A stretch of 57,973 nt of DNA from a virus. The DNA lies in the IMG/VR virus record IMGVR_UViG_3300032086_002841, positions 1-57,973 of that record. One strand, written 5' to 3'. Under the pieces are notes generated by a model. The model was not told the origin of the DNA. It made no database searches and saw only the letters and a list, made by a program, of their open reading frames with translations. The position numbers and the translations under genes were made by a program. Shown piece by piece: positions 7,945 through 16,530 of this stretch (the first letter of the stretch is position 1; each line of letters opens with the position of its first letter).

Positions 7945-9186
7945 TTAACAATTATATGGGAAAAATTTTAGATTATCCCAAAAATACATCTTTTGTTCTG
8001 AAGATACAGTAAAACTAACCTGTGCAGGTGGCGACCAATCTCCTGATATATCTTTATACCACTCTGATCCACCATCAATAGAAGGTGCCTGCATAAACCA
8101 TCTACCATGATTAGAAATGCAAAAATAGTGATGAAAGTGACCTGTAACGACCATATCGCTATCCCCTATCGGTTGTTTGCCCATACATTGACCTGCAAAC
8201 CACTTAATTCCTTTATCAAAAGCATATCTACCTGTTTTAATTGAAACTCCAGATCTAAATTGATGACCATGAGCAAACCCAATAACTTTACCTGATACAT
8301 CAACAGTTGCAGATAATTCGCTGTTAGGTATGTAAAAACTAACATGACCGAATGCTTTTTTATTTTGTCCAACTATTTCTTGTACTTGTTCAACTATTGC
8401 TACATCATGGTTATCTGCAAAATCAGTATAAGATTTTCCGTTATTACGATTTTCTCCGTGATTTCCGGCTATTGCGCAGACGACAACATTATCAAACAAT
8501 GGCGACCACTCAGTTAGAGCTTTTACCATAATTCTACGAGCTACCTTAACCTGGTCCCTAAGATTGAGCTGAACTCCAAAAGTTTGTGTGTCGTAATGCC
8601 CATTACAGTTTTCGATAATATCACCTAAGGATATGACATAAAGATTCTTAATTTTCTTTCCATTTTTCCTTAGCTTTTGTACATGATCTACGAAATCAGG
8701 AATCATTTGGTTAAGTCTTTCAACTATTGCTACTGTACCATCTCCATCTGGTTTTCCTAATTGCCAATCTGACCAACAAAAGACTATTGAATCATCTTTA
8801 TCTACTTTAGGAAGTTTTGGTTTTTTAGCTTTTTTAACTTCTTTCAGTAGTAGATCATAGTCAGGATCATCTTCATTAATCTTTGTTCTAGATTGTATTT
8901 TGGCTTTATAGTAAAAAAGCCTTGTTCCTCCATCAGTCGGACTATCCCATGACCTTACCTCTACCGGCTCTATGACTTCATATTTTTGAGGATCTAACTC
9001 TAATTGAGTAAGAATATCATCATATATGTTGATGTCATTCCTAGTCTGAGGCTCTGATATTATTTCACCCTTATTACCTTTTAGCTTATAGCTTGGTTCC
9101 CATCCTTTAGGGTGATGATTATCAGACTTTTTCTTTTTACTCTCTAGATCAGATTGATTCTTGTTATATTCATCAAGACTTGACAT
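7945..9186 (-). CDS. Calcineurin-like metallophosphoesterase
   Basis: I start at ATG 9186 (MSSLDEYNKN), giving 413 residues; the longer frame to 9228 has no support and would run deeper into the upstream gene. Metal-binding motifs appear in order: SDWQLG (D-x-Q variant of D-x-H), SLGDIIE, AGNHGEN, FAHGH and TGHFHHY. These five motifs define the calcineurin-like phosphoesterase fold, including Mre11-like nucleases. The first 140 residues are polar and unassigned. The N-terminus resembles that of the small gene just upstream (MSSLQEYAQQ). Phage relatives are thought to act on DNA or nucleotides; the substrate is unknown. Confidence 0.8.
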   Translation of the reverse strand: MSSLDEYNKNQSDLESKKKKSDNHHPKGWEPSYKLKGNKGEIISEPQTRNDINIYDDILTQLELDPQKYEVIEPVEVRSWDSPTDGGTRLFYYKAKIQSRTKINEDDPDYDLLLKEVKKAKKPKLPKVDKDDSIVFCWSDWQLGKPDGDGTVAIVERLNQMIPDFVDHVQKLRKNGKKIKNLYVISLGDIIENCNGHYDTQTFGVQLNLRDQVKVARRIMVKALTEWSPLFDNVVVCAIAGNHGENRNNGKSYTDFADNHDVAIVEQVQEIVGQNKKAFGHVSFYIPNSELSATVDVSGKVIGFAHGHQFRSGVSIKTGRYAFDKGIKWFAGQCMGKQPIGDSDMVVTGHFHHYFCISNHGRWFMQAPSIDGGSEWYKDISGDWSPPAQVSFTVSSEQKMYFWDNLKFFPYNC

Positions 9187-9406
9187 AGCGATCCATTGTA
9201 TTTTTAAGTTGTGTACGGATAGTGTCAATCATTAGTGGACATCCTTTTTTTTCAGATAACCACTTAGCAGCACGAAGTGCCGGTACACCATCTTTTACCC
9301 CTTGACATGCCTCTATCCATGCAGCCCTGTTAGACTCTGATTGTTCTCTCCAAGGGATTGTTCCAGGTTTTTTACCCTGCTGTGCATACTCTTGTAAACT
9401 AGACAA
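9173..9406 (-). CDS. Small helix-turn-helix-like protein
   Basis: 77 residues, mostly helical, with ALRAAKWLSEKKG followed by MIDTIRTQLKN, a spacing that fits a helix-turn-helix. The 3' end overlaps the metallophosphoesterase start by 14 bp, so the two are co-translated. It may be a DNA-binding partner of the phosphoesterase. Family not recognised. Confidence 0.5.
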   Translation of the reverse strand: MSSLQEYAQQGKKPGTIPWREQSESNRAAWIEACQGVKDGVPALRAAKWLSEKKGCPLMIDTIRTQLKNTMDRYVKS

Positions 9407-9407
9407 T

Positions 9408-9632
9408 TTATTCTTCTTCTTGAGTTTCTACTTTTTGCCCTGATATGCTTGTAAGTACCTGTTGTAAACTTTGATTTTGAACTTTAAGTTCAGAATTTCT
9501 AAGTTCTAAGTTCGCAATTTTTTCAGCAGTATCAGCCAACATAGCTCTGAATGTTTTATTCTCTGCCATTGTTTTATTAACTAGATCTGCTGTTTGTTCA
9601 GGAGTTAACTGCTGCTGTTGATTTTCAGCCAT
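9408..9632 (-). CDS. Short coiled-coil protein
   Basis: Start taken at ATG 9632 because AAAGGA lies seven bases upstream; this gives 74 residues. It has a Gln-rich start (MAENQQQQLTPEQ), then a heptad-like helix (IANLELRNSELKVQNQSL), then an acidic end (ETQEEE). It is the first gene of the leftward phosphoesterase-endolysin-holin run. Role unknown; could be a structural oligomeriser. Confidence 0.5.
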   Translation of the reverse strand: MAENQQQQLTPEQTADLVNKTMAENKTFRAMLADTAEKIANLELRNSELKVQNQSLQQVLTSISGQKVETQEEE

Positions 9633-9661
9633 AACCATTCCTTTCATAAATTAATACAATA

Positions 9662-9678
9662 ATTATAACATTATTATA
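9662..9678 (-). promoter_or_regulatory. Candidate promoter (two TATAAT hexamers)
   Basis: On the minus strand two TATAAT hexamers (9673-9678 and 9662-9667) lie about 30-40 bp before the start at 9632. A TGTCAC...CGTG element just upstream resembles the GTGAC half-sites of the palindromes at 55402-55431. Good -10 match but no convincing -35 at standard spacing. Confidence 0.35.
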
Positions 9679-9705
9679 TACACGAAAAGTGACAGAATCT
9701 ATCTT

Positions 9706-9855
9706 TTAAGAGATATTATTTTCTCTACAACCACATACACAATCATTTAAATCATATACATGAGTGACAGATTTTTGATCAATAGTTTTTGGAGTTCTGT
9801 CTGTTATTCTACTTTTTTTAAGAAGTTCCCATTCTAAATTGTAATTATTAACCAT
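9706..9855 (-). CDS. 49-residue protein with CxCxC tail motif
   Basis: Short frame directly downstream of the ferredoxin gene (6-bp gap). Polar and charged first half, then DLNDCVCGCRENNIS, placing three Cys as C-x-C-x-C. It may be a metal or Fe-S related partner of the ferredoxin; that is inference from adjacency and the Cys motif. The ribosome site is weak. Confidence 0.45.
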   Translation of the reverse strand: MVNNYNLEWELLKKSRITDRTPKTIDQKSVTHVYDLNDCVCGCRENNIS

Positions 9856-9861
9856 AATACT

Positions 9862-10107
9862 TTATGGTACTATAAAAATACATTCTCCAGGGCATTCTTC
9901 AGCTGCCTCAACAACAAGATCTTCTTTACCTTTAGGAACTTCTGCTTGTCCCTCTGATCCTTGAGAATTGCCATCTGCGTAAGAAAATACCTTATCGCCC
10001 TCTTTCACATAAGCAAGTCCATCATTTTTCATAGCAAAGACTTCAGGGCATATTTCAGCACATAATCCGTCACCTGTACATAAATCTTGATCTATCCAAA
10101 CTTTCAT
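9862..10107 (-). CDS. Single-cluster ferredoxin, Asp-ligand type
   Basis: 81 residues. The motif CTGDGLCAEICPEVF gives Cys-x2-Asp-x2-Cys-x3-Cys-Pro, and the last ligand is in EECPGECIF near the C-terminus. The Asp in place of the second Cys is the arrangement of Pyrococcus furiosus-type [4Fe-4S]/[3Fe-4S] ferredoxins. The middle contains an unusual polar insert (ADGNSQGSEGQ). Role: one-electron carrier in the cytoplasm. It lies beside a cluster of 2-oxoglutarate oxygenase-like genes; those do not normally need a ferredoxin, so its partner could be a host enzyme. Confidence 0.85.
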   Translation of the reverse strand: MKVWIDQDLCTGDGLCAEICPEVFAMKNDGLAYVKEGDKVFSYADGNSQGSEGQAEVPKGKEDLVVEAAEECPGECIFIVP

Positions 10108-10121
10108 AGATACATATTACC

Positions 10122-10862
10122 TTATTTCTTGTTCCGTCTTGTCATATCTCTATATCCACCAGTAAATTTACTTCTTAATTTGAAAGATTCATCATTTATT
10201 GCTTTATGATCTTTTTGTTCAAATTCTGTTACATCAAGTCCAATTTTTTCTCTTTTAAATGGTATAACATGCAAAAATGGATCACCTCTTTTTAATATAG
10301 TGTCACCCTCACTATGCCATATGCTAGGAAAGTTAACTTGATGGAATGTGTCAGTTTCCACGATGCCAGGTATCAAAGTAAAGTCTTTATTAGGATGCAT
10401 CTGTGGTGCTAAGAATAAAGTTGACCAACCTGGAGGTGTCCAAAAAAACCACGGACTTGTAAATTTTACAGGTTTTTTGTAATCTGTTTCGGCAAAAGGA
10501 TATGTAGGTAATTGATCAAAATTATGAAATTCTAAATGACTACTATTAGAATTTATTTGGTTAGTTTCAAAATGAAATACATCTCCTTGCCTTTGAACTA
10601 ACATATCATACCAAAATGGAATTATGAAACCCTCTGTAAAGTAATCAACAACTGCTGGACATTTTTTAATACTATGAGAACTATAATCTCTTAACATTGA
10701 ACCCATTTTAGGAAAAGGTTGAGTATCAAGTCTAGGAACATCTAAACTTAGCTTTGTAAACCACTCTGGTATCATTTGACCTGCTGGTACAGGTGGTGCT
10801 AATTCTACAAGTGGTGCGTCCATTGTAGAAAAACGCATATTTTTTTCTTTTATAAATTTCAT
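10122..10862 (-). CDS. Unnamed phage family, copy 1 (PPGWS protein)
   Basis: 246 residues. Family blocks, in order: LAPPVPAGQMIPEWF, KKCPAVVDYFTEGFIIPFWYD, a WTPPGWSTLFLAP core, LIPGIVETDTFHQVNFPSIWH, and RGDPFLHVIPFKRE. The same blocks occur in the products at 12167-12985 and 29364-30110. I know no function. The conserved His, Asp and Arg pattern and absence of a signal peptide suggest a soluble enzyme or binding protein. Start overlaps the upstream oxygenase stop as ATGA, so the two are co-translated. Confidence 0.6.
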   Translation of the reverse strand: MKFIKEKNMRFSTMDAPLVELAPPVPAGQMIPEWFTKLSLDVPRLDTQPFPKMGSMLRDYSSHSIKKCPAVVDYFTEGFIIPFWYDMLVQRQGDVFHFETNQINSNSSHLEFHNFDQLPTYPFAETDYKKPVKFTSPWFFWTPPGWSTLFLAPQMHPNKDFTLIPGIVETDTFHQVNFPSIWHSEGDTILKRGDPFLHVIPFKREKIGLDVTEFEQKDHKAINDESFKLRSKFTGGYRDMTRRNKK

Positions 10863-11365
10863 ATTTTCTTTTTAAAAAACCAATGATCTGGCTCTGCAAA
10901 ATGCAAGAAAATCATACCAACATTATTCCAATCAGGATTTGGAAATTCAGGTCGCCAATGTTCCTGATCTTCCCCATAAAAAGCTAGAGCTTCATTTTCC
11001 TCTAATTTATATTCAACATCTTCGATTATTAATGGCCATTGAACATTTTGATATAAACAAACATCTAATGTATATGTACAAGCATTAGTGTCTGTGTGCT
11101 TAAACAACTTCGCCTCAGGTCCCTCATAATGAGCTAGCAAAGAGTATGTGTATTCTAATGTATCAGAGTTAAATATTTCTCTTGCTTTATCTACCATTGG
11201 CTCTGTGTATTCTTTTAATTCTGGTAAATCACGATCAGCTATTTCATATCTACCAAATTCTTTAAAATATGGAAATTCTTTATATTTGTAATGCAATAAA
11301 GATTTTAATGTATTAAATGTATGATGATCGAATAGATCCTTAACTAATTTTACTTCTTTCTCCAT
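10859..11365 (-). CDS. 2OG-Fe(II) oxygenase-like protein
   Basis: 168 residues with a double-stranded beta-helix pattern. HTDTNA near residue 91 provides the His-x-Asp metal pair. The distal His is probably in the GEDQEHWRPEFP segment, followed by a beta strand VGMIFLHF. The usual 2-oxoglutarate-binding Arg/Lys after the distal His is not obvious, although an Arg sits in HWRPEF. Likely an Fe(II)/2-oxoglutarate hydroxylase; substrate unknown. Its gene is coupled to the unnamed family member downstream. Confidence 0.6.
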   Translation of the reverse strand: MEKEVKLVKDLFDHHTFNTLKSLLHYKYKEFPYFKEFGRYEIADRDLPELKEYTEPMVDKAREIFNSDTLEYTYSLLAHYEGPEAKLFKHTDTNACTYTLDVCLYQNVQWPLIIEDVEYKLEENEALAFYGEDQEHWRPEFPNPDWNNVGMIFLHFAEPDHWFFKKKI

Positions 11366-12174
11366 GATTTACCTTTCAATAACTTTTTAGGTCGTCTTTC
11401 TAAAGCGTCTGGATATAAAGTATTAGTATCTCGCCTATTTACTGCTGATCCTACAATCATATTCCATCTTTCGCTAAATGTTTCGTTCCACTCTACCCAT
11501 TCTACCTTCACAGGCTTTGAAAATAGTAAATTAAACATAACTGTGTCATGATTAAGTTCTAAAGTATCTTGACTAAGATCAGTCCACTCAAAAGCCCAAG
11601 ACAATCCTCTTGACCATCCGTATATAGGCATAAAACCAGGTACTAATGATATAGGTAAATTTTTACCTGAATTTCTATCTGATGGAATAACATCTAACCA
11701 AACATCTGGATCATCAGTAAAAAACATAAAAGGCATAGTTATCTGCATAACAGGTTTATCAGGACTAGCCCACGCTTCTTTTTCTTCAAGTATAATTTCT
11801 TTAAATGGTCCATGATGTTTAACTGCACCATGATAGTTCGCAGACATACTGTAGCCGTTAAACCTATCTATTTCATCAGCAAATTGATTTTTTGACAAAT
11901 TAACTTTTACATAACTAAAAGGAAAATACATTTCATACATACGATTTCGCATATATTGTGTAGAAACACAACCATTTGGTGCTTTTACAAATTTTCTTGG
12001 CTGACCATAATTTATAATCGGTATTGAACTAGTGTCCTCAATTTCTTTTCCAGGTGAATTAGCTAAAGGTTTGGGTATCGTAAAAGCAACTGTAGGTAAA
12101 TTTCTATTACTTTCTCTAAGTGGTTTACTCCATATTTTGCCATAATCAGGTATTTTTATTGGACATTTACTCAT
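11350..12174 (-). CDS. Uncharacterised protein in the oxygenase cluster
   Basis: Start at ATG 12174, with AGGAG six bases upstream; 274 residues. Features include VPGFMPIYGWSRGLSWAFEW and MPFMFFTDDPDVWLDVIPS. The spacing of aromatic-rich strands loosely resembles the PPGWS family next door, so it may be a distant relative, but the family blocks are not conserved. The last 20 residues are very basic (RRPKKLLKGKSWRKK). Overlaps neighbours at both ends by about 8-16 bp. Confidence 0.5.
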   Translation of the reverse strand: MSKCPIKIPDYGKIWSKPLRESNRNLPTVAFTIPKPLANSPGKEIEDTSSIPIINYGQPRKFVKAPNGCVSTQYMRNRMYEMYFPFSYVKVNLSKNQFADEIDRFNGYSMSANYHGAVKHHGPFKEIILEEKEAWASPDKPVMQITMPFMFFTDDPDVWLDVIPSDRNSGKNLPISLVPGFMPIYGWSRGLSWAFEWTDLSQDTLELNHDTVMFNLLFSKPVKVEWVEWNETFSERWNMIVGSAVNRRDTNTLYPDALERRPKKLLKGKSWRKK

Positions 12175-12985
12175 CAATTACTCCTTCTTGTTTCCATATT
12201 CGTTTATTTTGTTGTGTTAACCATCTATAAAAACCATTTTGCCTAGTTCTTTCGGCAGCCCTAACCTTATTATAATACTTTTCATCAAGCTGATCCATTT
12301 CTGCGACTTGTATTTTTGGTAAAGTTTCTCTTTTAAATGGAATAACCTGTACCAAAGGCATGCCTTGTCTAAATATTTTTTCGCCTGTACCATGATATAA
12401 AAATGGTATATTCATTTGATGATAACTATCTGTTTCTACAATAGATGGTAAAACTTCTATATCTAAATTTCTGTGATACCACGGATCCATAATCATAACT
12501 GACCAACCAGGTGGAGTAATAATATCCCACGGATTATCAAATTTTAAAGCTGTATAAAATGTATGATCCATCATAGGCATACTACCTATTGCCCTAGAGT
12601 CATGAAAAGTTATTGTTTCTTCAAATGCGTGTTTGTTATACCAATTTAAACCTGTACTTTTATCATGATGTATTTTAAGATCTAACCACAACGGAATAAT
12701 ATATCCCTCGTGCATTATATCTTTTACTGTTGGACACTTTTTTAAAGAATTATCTTTATAAGGAACTGTATTCCAACTGTCATCTTTACCCTCGCCATGT
12801 TCTCCATCACGCATTTCTGTCCACTCACGCTGTAAGTTTTTATACCACGCAGGTATAAACTCTTTAGCAGGTCGAGGAGGTGCTAGATCGATATACTCAG
12901 GTTTTTTTGTTAAAAATTTAATAGTATCAAATTCTAATTTATGTTTCTTTTCTTCTAAAAATCTGTTGTACTTTTTCCCCATCAT
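12167..12985 (-). CDS. Unnamed phage family, copy 2 (PPGWS protein)
   Basis: 272 residues with all family blocks: DLAPPRPAKEFIPAWYKNL, KKCPTVKDIMHEGYIIPLWLD, ITPPGWSVMIMDPWYHRNL, VLPSIVETDSYHQMNIPFLYH and QGMPLVQVIPFKRE. It has an extended basic N-terminus (KKYNRFLEEKKHK) and a longer C-terminus than copy 1. It ends by overlapping the next gene. Function unknown; repeated retention of the family in this phage suggests non-redundant targets. Confidence 0.6.
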   Translation of the reverse strand: MMGKKYNRFLEEKKHKLEFDTIKFLTKKPEYIDLAPPRPAKEFIPAWYKNLQREWTEMRDGEHGEGKDDSWNTVPYKDNSLKKCPTVKDIMHEGYIIPLWLDLKIHHDKSTGLNWYNKHAFEETITFHDSRAIGSMPMMDHTFYTALKFDNPWDIITPPGWSVMIMDPWYHRNLDIEVLPSIVETDSYHQMNIPFLYHGTGEKIFRQGMPLVQVIPFKRETLPKIQVAEMDQLDEKYYNKVRAAERTRQNGFYRWLTQQNKRIWKQEGVIDE

Positions 12986-12992
12986 CTACCTG

Positions 12993-13700
12993 TCATTCTA
13001 ACAACAAAGTAGCTGACATCACAGCTCTTAAGTGTTCTTCAGGTTTGTCTGTGACCATTGTTTTATATGTTATTTCATCTCCATCTTCCCAATGGATAAT
13101 TTTTATAGAATTAAAGTTTTCTTTTAAATAAGTTATTACAGTATTTATATTCAAGATCTGATCTGGTTTCCAATCCATAACTACTTTTGTTCCTGCATTA
13201 TTAGACAATGTAGTTTCTGCACCTACAAGAACATCATATTCTTTGCCATTTGCATAAACTATCATTAGATCTATATCAGATAAATTTAAGCTATCAACAG
13301 TTATTACATCTACAGCCTGTGAAGAATCTCCAAACACCATATCTAGTATGCCACCTGATTTATTGTCTTCAAAGAAATACATAGTACCTGTTCCATTTTC
13401 ATCAGAGCATGCTTTGTTGTAGTTTTCAGCAGCATTATAGTTTGCATCTAATATTGCATAGCGATCAGAGTTGGGTTCTATATTTACTGTTTCAACACCA
13501 TCTCCTTCTAATATTCCTGTTGCTACACCACATCCTGCACCTACAATTACAGCTTTTGTAAAGTTAGTTCCGTTATCAACTAGATAAAACTCTAGTGAAG
13601 GATTTATATGACCTAGTGTTGATGCCTTACGATATTCAGATTTATCTGTTTCATCAATATTAATTACTATTCCATTTCTAAAAGTGTGTGATTGTGCCAT
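12993..13700 (-). CDS. FkbM-like SAM-dependent methyltransferase
   Basis: 235 residues. A glycine-rich SAM-binding loop (VIVGAGCGVATGILEGDG) is followed by an acidic strand end (VNIEPNSDRYAI). Later comes the FkbM-type segment VDSLNLSDIDLMIVYANGKEYDVLVGAE, corresponding to the D-x-x-K-x-D-x-E-G-x-E block of the family, with the usual acidic residues partly replaced. FkbM-type enzymes O-methylate sugars or small molecules. With glycosyltransferase and oxygenase genes nearby it could decorate a glycan or virion protein. Confidence 0.6.
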   Translation of the reverse strand: MAQSHTFRNGIVINIDETDKSEYRKASTLGHINPSLEFYLVDNGTNFTKAVIVGAGCGVATGILEGDGVETVNIEPNSDRYAILDANYNAAENYNKACSDENGTGTMYFFEDNKSGGILDMVFGDSSQAVDVITVDSLNLSDIDLMIVYANGKEYDVLVGAETTLSNNAGTKVVMDWKPDQILNINTVITYLKENFNSIKIIHWEDGDEITYKTMVTDKPEEHLRAVMSATLLLE

Positions 13701-13716
13701 GTTTATATCCTACTAC

Positions 13717-14406
13717 CTAAAAACTAATATTTACACCTTCTGGGATATACATTGGTGGTAATCCATCAAAGTCTATTTGGTGACCTAACCATGTAACTAT
13801 AGCGTACTTAGTACCCTCTAAAACAGGCATTGCCTTATGTGAATAAGCGTAATTACTAGGAAACAAAACTAAAGCAGGTTTATCTGGTTTAACCATTTCG
13901 TCAAAGTGACTAAAATAAGTTCCACCACCCTTGTATTCAGTTGGATTTAAAAGTATTAAAGCCGATAAATGTCTAGGATTGTGAGGTGCATAATCACAAT
14001 GAGCTTTATATTCCTGACCACCTTGATACCTTAAAAGTGTATAACCCTCATCAAAGTGAATATTTACTTCATACTTATCACAATACTGCTTTACATAGAT
14101 CTGTAATTTATTAGCTAATAATTCCTGTATATTTTTAAGATCTCTTATGTAATTATCTTTACCATCTTTTATAGCGTCCCTAACTATTCGTGCTTCACCT
14201 GGTAAATTAGCATTTTTACTTATTGGGAATAATTGATTTGTTCTAATATTCCCACCTTTGTGACCTTTTCCAATTCCTGCATCTTCAAAACTCATTTTAA
14301 AATCAGGATCTTTGTCTATGTTTTCTATTGCGTCTATAATCTTTTTTGCCTGATCTTCTGTTAAAAAATCATCATATATCTCAACACAACCCATAACTTG
14401 TTTCAT
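13717..14406 (-). CDS. Prolyl-4-hydroxylase-like 2OG-Fe(II) oxygenase
   Basis: 229 residues, the best oxygenase of the cluster. YQGGQEYKAHCDYAPH supplies the His-x-Asp pair, FPSNYAYSHKAMPV the distal His, and GTKYAIVTWLGHQ the Lys/Arg that binds 2-oxoglutarate. The GGGTYF strand between them is typical of the P4Hc domain. Catalyses Fe(II)/2OG hydroxylation, probably of a protein side chain. A strong AGGAGG site precedes the start, and the gene overlaps the next oxygenase by 4 bp. Confidence 0.85.
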   Translation of the reverse strand: MKQVMGCVEIYDDFLTEDQAKKIIDAIENIDKDPDFKMSFEDAGIGKGHKGGNIRTNQLFPISKNANLPGEARIVRDAIKDGKDNYIRDLKNIQELLANKLQIYVKQYCDKYEVNIHFDEGYTLLRYQGGQEYKAHCDYAPHNPRHLSALILLNPTEYKGGGTYFSHFDEMVKPDKPALVLFPSNYAYSHKAMPVLEGTKYAIVTWLGHQIDFDGLPPMYIPEGVNISF

Positions 14407-15119
14407 AATATTTGCCTCCTTGTTAAATTTTCTGCTGGCACACCATCTAGAAATGAATCTATATCAAATCCACTTGAACATGCAACTAGAAAAGCTGATT
14501 TCCTACCATCTAATAAAGGTGTTGTAGAGTGAGAAAATACAAATGCACTAGGCATTATAACAAGACTTCCTGCTGGTGGTTTATAAGAAGGACTATCAAA
14601 ATAACGAAAATCTAAAGCGCCACCTTTATGATCATCTGTCAAATATGTCAAACAAGTAATCCTCCTTAAAAAAGGTGCGTTCCAAAATCTACCTGTTTCA
14701 GGATTTCTTGTTGATCTATTATCGCCATGATAATTCATGTGCTTAGGTGGTTTATAAGTGATGTATTGATACTGTTCCATCCAATGTATTTCATCCTTTA
14801 CATCAGGATATATTTCACAATATTTATTAATTTTATCTAATGTATTTCTTTGAACTTGAAAAAAAAATTCTACACTTTCTTTTTCACGAAATTCTGTTTC
14901 TGGATCAAATCTTATAGGACCATTTGCATTTCTAACAGTTTCATAATTACCACCTCTATCAAAATCATTATTTTTTATTACAATATCTTTCCATCTATCT
15001 ACTTCTGAGTTCATAATATCTACTACACCATCAGGAACTTCTAAACAATTTTCCCAAGAAATAACACCAGGTACTATTTCCTTGTATTCAACTTCCCTCC
15101 AAAGTTTTTCTAAAACCAT
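14403..15119 (-). CDS. 2OG-Fe(II) oxygenase, second P4H-like copy
   Basis: 238 residues. HMNYHGDNRS holds the His-x-Asp, GGALDFRYFDS is the central strand, VFSHSTTPL holds the distal His, and DGRKSAFLVA the 2OG-binding Arg/Lys. Same fold as the neighbouring gene but only distantly related, so the two probably have separate substrates. The ATG overlaps the upstream stop as TAATG. Confidence 0.8.
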   Translation of the reverse strand: MVLEKLWREVEYKEIVPGVISWENCLEVPDGVVDIMNSEVDRWKDIVIKNNDFDRGGNYETVRNANGPIRFDPETEFREKESVEFFFQVQRNTLDKINKYCEIYPDVKDEIHWMEQYQYITYKPPKHMNYHGDNRSTRNPETGRFWNAPFLRRITCLTYLTDDHKGGALDFRYFDSPSYKPPAGSLVIMPSAFVFSHSTTPLLDGRKSAFLVACSSGFDIDSFLDGVPAENLTRRQIL

Positions 15120-15589
15120 TATTCTTCTTCTTGATCGCTATGGAATACTGATAATTCTGCTTCTTTAAATAATTCACCATTCTTAGTAAAACGCAAGTTA
15201 TACCAACCAACATTTAGTCTGATATGTTCTGTTTCGTAAATTTCTAATCTTTTGTTAAAGTTTAAATTGTGAGATTCTACTTTGTTACTATCTGCTTTAG
15301 GATTTTCGTAATCTTTTTCCCATACTTCTAAAACAAATGTTGGATCTGTTTCAAAAATACCAAAATCGTCTACAAGTCGGTAAATTAAATAATCTGTATC
15401 AGAACAGGTTTGTGGAGTATATATTTCTTGAAATTCTGGTATTTTAAAAGCATGTGCCTCATTTTCATTAATGACATACTTTTGATTGTTATCTGATAAG
15501 CCGTGATGTATTTCTTGGAATTTTCCAAACCATTCATGTTTATAGTCATCTATATTATGATTTTTAGGTACAAAATATACCTTTCTCAT
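15119..15589 (-). CDS. Uncharacterised protein
   Basis: 156 residues, acidic, beta-rich in the second half (FVLEVWEKDYENP, HIRLNVGWYNLRF). No motif I recognise. It is translationally coupled to the oxygenase downstream, which makes it a candidate partner or substrate of that enzyme. The sequence ends in an acidic DQEEE tail. Confidence 0.45.
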   Translation of the reverse strand: MRKVYFVPKNHNIDDYKHEWFGKFQEIHHGLSDNNQKYVINENEAHAFKIPEFQEIYTPQTCSDTDYLIYRLVDDFGIFETDPTFVLEVWEKDYENPKADSNKVESHNLNFNKRLEIYETEHIRLNVGWYNLRFTKNGELFKEAELSVFHSDQEEE

Positions 15590-15607
15590 AATTCCTCCCT
15601 TATTGCT

Positions 15608-16528
15608 TTATACTAAATTAGGTCTGGTTGTAAGTAATTCTTTTAAATAATCTACAGTTGGTCCTAAAACTTCAGACTTTCCAGCTTTGTAAGTTGCTGT
15701 GTCAGCGAGAAAAGCATCTTCATCAAAGTCTGCTGGTACTTCTCCTAACTTATAAAGACTGTTAGCAATAGCTTTGTCGATCATTTGTAGTGCGTCAGCT
15801 TTTTCTACTGCTAAAGCATCTGCGTCTATTGATAATTGCATATCTTCTCCTATAGTGTAAGTTTTACCACATAAGTATAGCATTAAATAACTCATGGTTG
15901 AGTCCATATCTAATGTCATCATTGTCGCAACATTATCTTGAACACTTTGTGGTATTTCTATTGTAGTTGAATTTTTGTAAGTATTGAATATTTTATAATG
16001 CGACCATAAAAGATCTTCACCCTGTTCACCATGTTCTACAGTATCATGTAAAAGATCATCAGATACATTATTTGAATTATTGCCAATAGGTGTTATTTTT
16101 TGAGCTACTATTCCTTGAAAAAAAGTATCTCTGTATAGATATGGTTTATCTTCTTTAACATAAACTACATCATACATATTTTCAGTTAAGGTGAATTTAT
16201 ATCCAGATTCTAAACATAAACCACAAACAGCACCACAAGGAACAGTATTTCCCTCGCAATCTTCTGCATTGTAATTAGTCAAAAAATCTTTTCTACGAAT
16301 AAAAAAATCACAATATTTTGCCCCATTTAGATCAATGTCTGCATAACCAAAACTACCTTCAGAGGTAAATTCAATTTCAGATCTTGGTGCTTCGTGATAA
16401 AAATCTTCATAAGTATTTTCTGGGAATAGCAAATTTGGATCGCCCATGTGTCTACCAGGCATATACCAAAGAGTATAATTGTCGTAGTCTTGATCTTCTC
16501 TACTGTAATAAACTCTGACAGTAGACAT
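15608..16528 (-). CDS. Uncharacterised protein with CBM41-like N-terminus
   Basis: 306 residues. The first 24 (VRVYYSREDQDYDNYTLWYM) resemble the opening strand of pullulanase-type CBM41 starch-binding modules (V-R-x-H/Y-Y-x-R-x-D-x-D-Y-x-x-W/Y). A Cys-rich patch follows (CEGNTVPCGAVCGLCLES). The C-terminal third is helical (MIDKAIANSLYKLGEVPADFDED). It lies between the adhesin genes and the modification cluster. A glycan-binding virion component is a reasonable guess; the CBM similarity is by eye only. Confidence 0.4.
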   Translation of the reverse strand: MSTVRVYYSREDQDYDNYTLWYMPGRHMGDPNLLFPENTYEDFYHEAPRSEIEFTSEGSFGYADIDLNGAKYCDFFIRRKDFLTNYNAEDCEGNTVPCGAVCGLCLESGYKFTLTENMYDVVYVKEDKPYLYRDTFFQGIVAQKITPIGNNSNNVSDDLLHDTVEHGEQGEDLLWSHYKIFNTYKNSTTIEIPQSVQDNVATMMTLDMDSTMSYLMLYLCGKTYTIGEDMQLSIDADALAVEKADALQMIDKAIANSLYKLGEVPADFDEDAFLADTATYKAGKSEVLGPTVDYLKELLTTRPNLV

Positions 16529-16530
16529 TA

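Noticed and set aside
10859-11365. Cupin-type regulator instead of an oxygenase
   Set aside because: The H-x-D pair and layout fit 2OG-Fe(II) enzymes better, though the 2OG-binding residue is uncertain.
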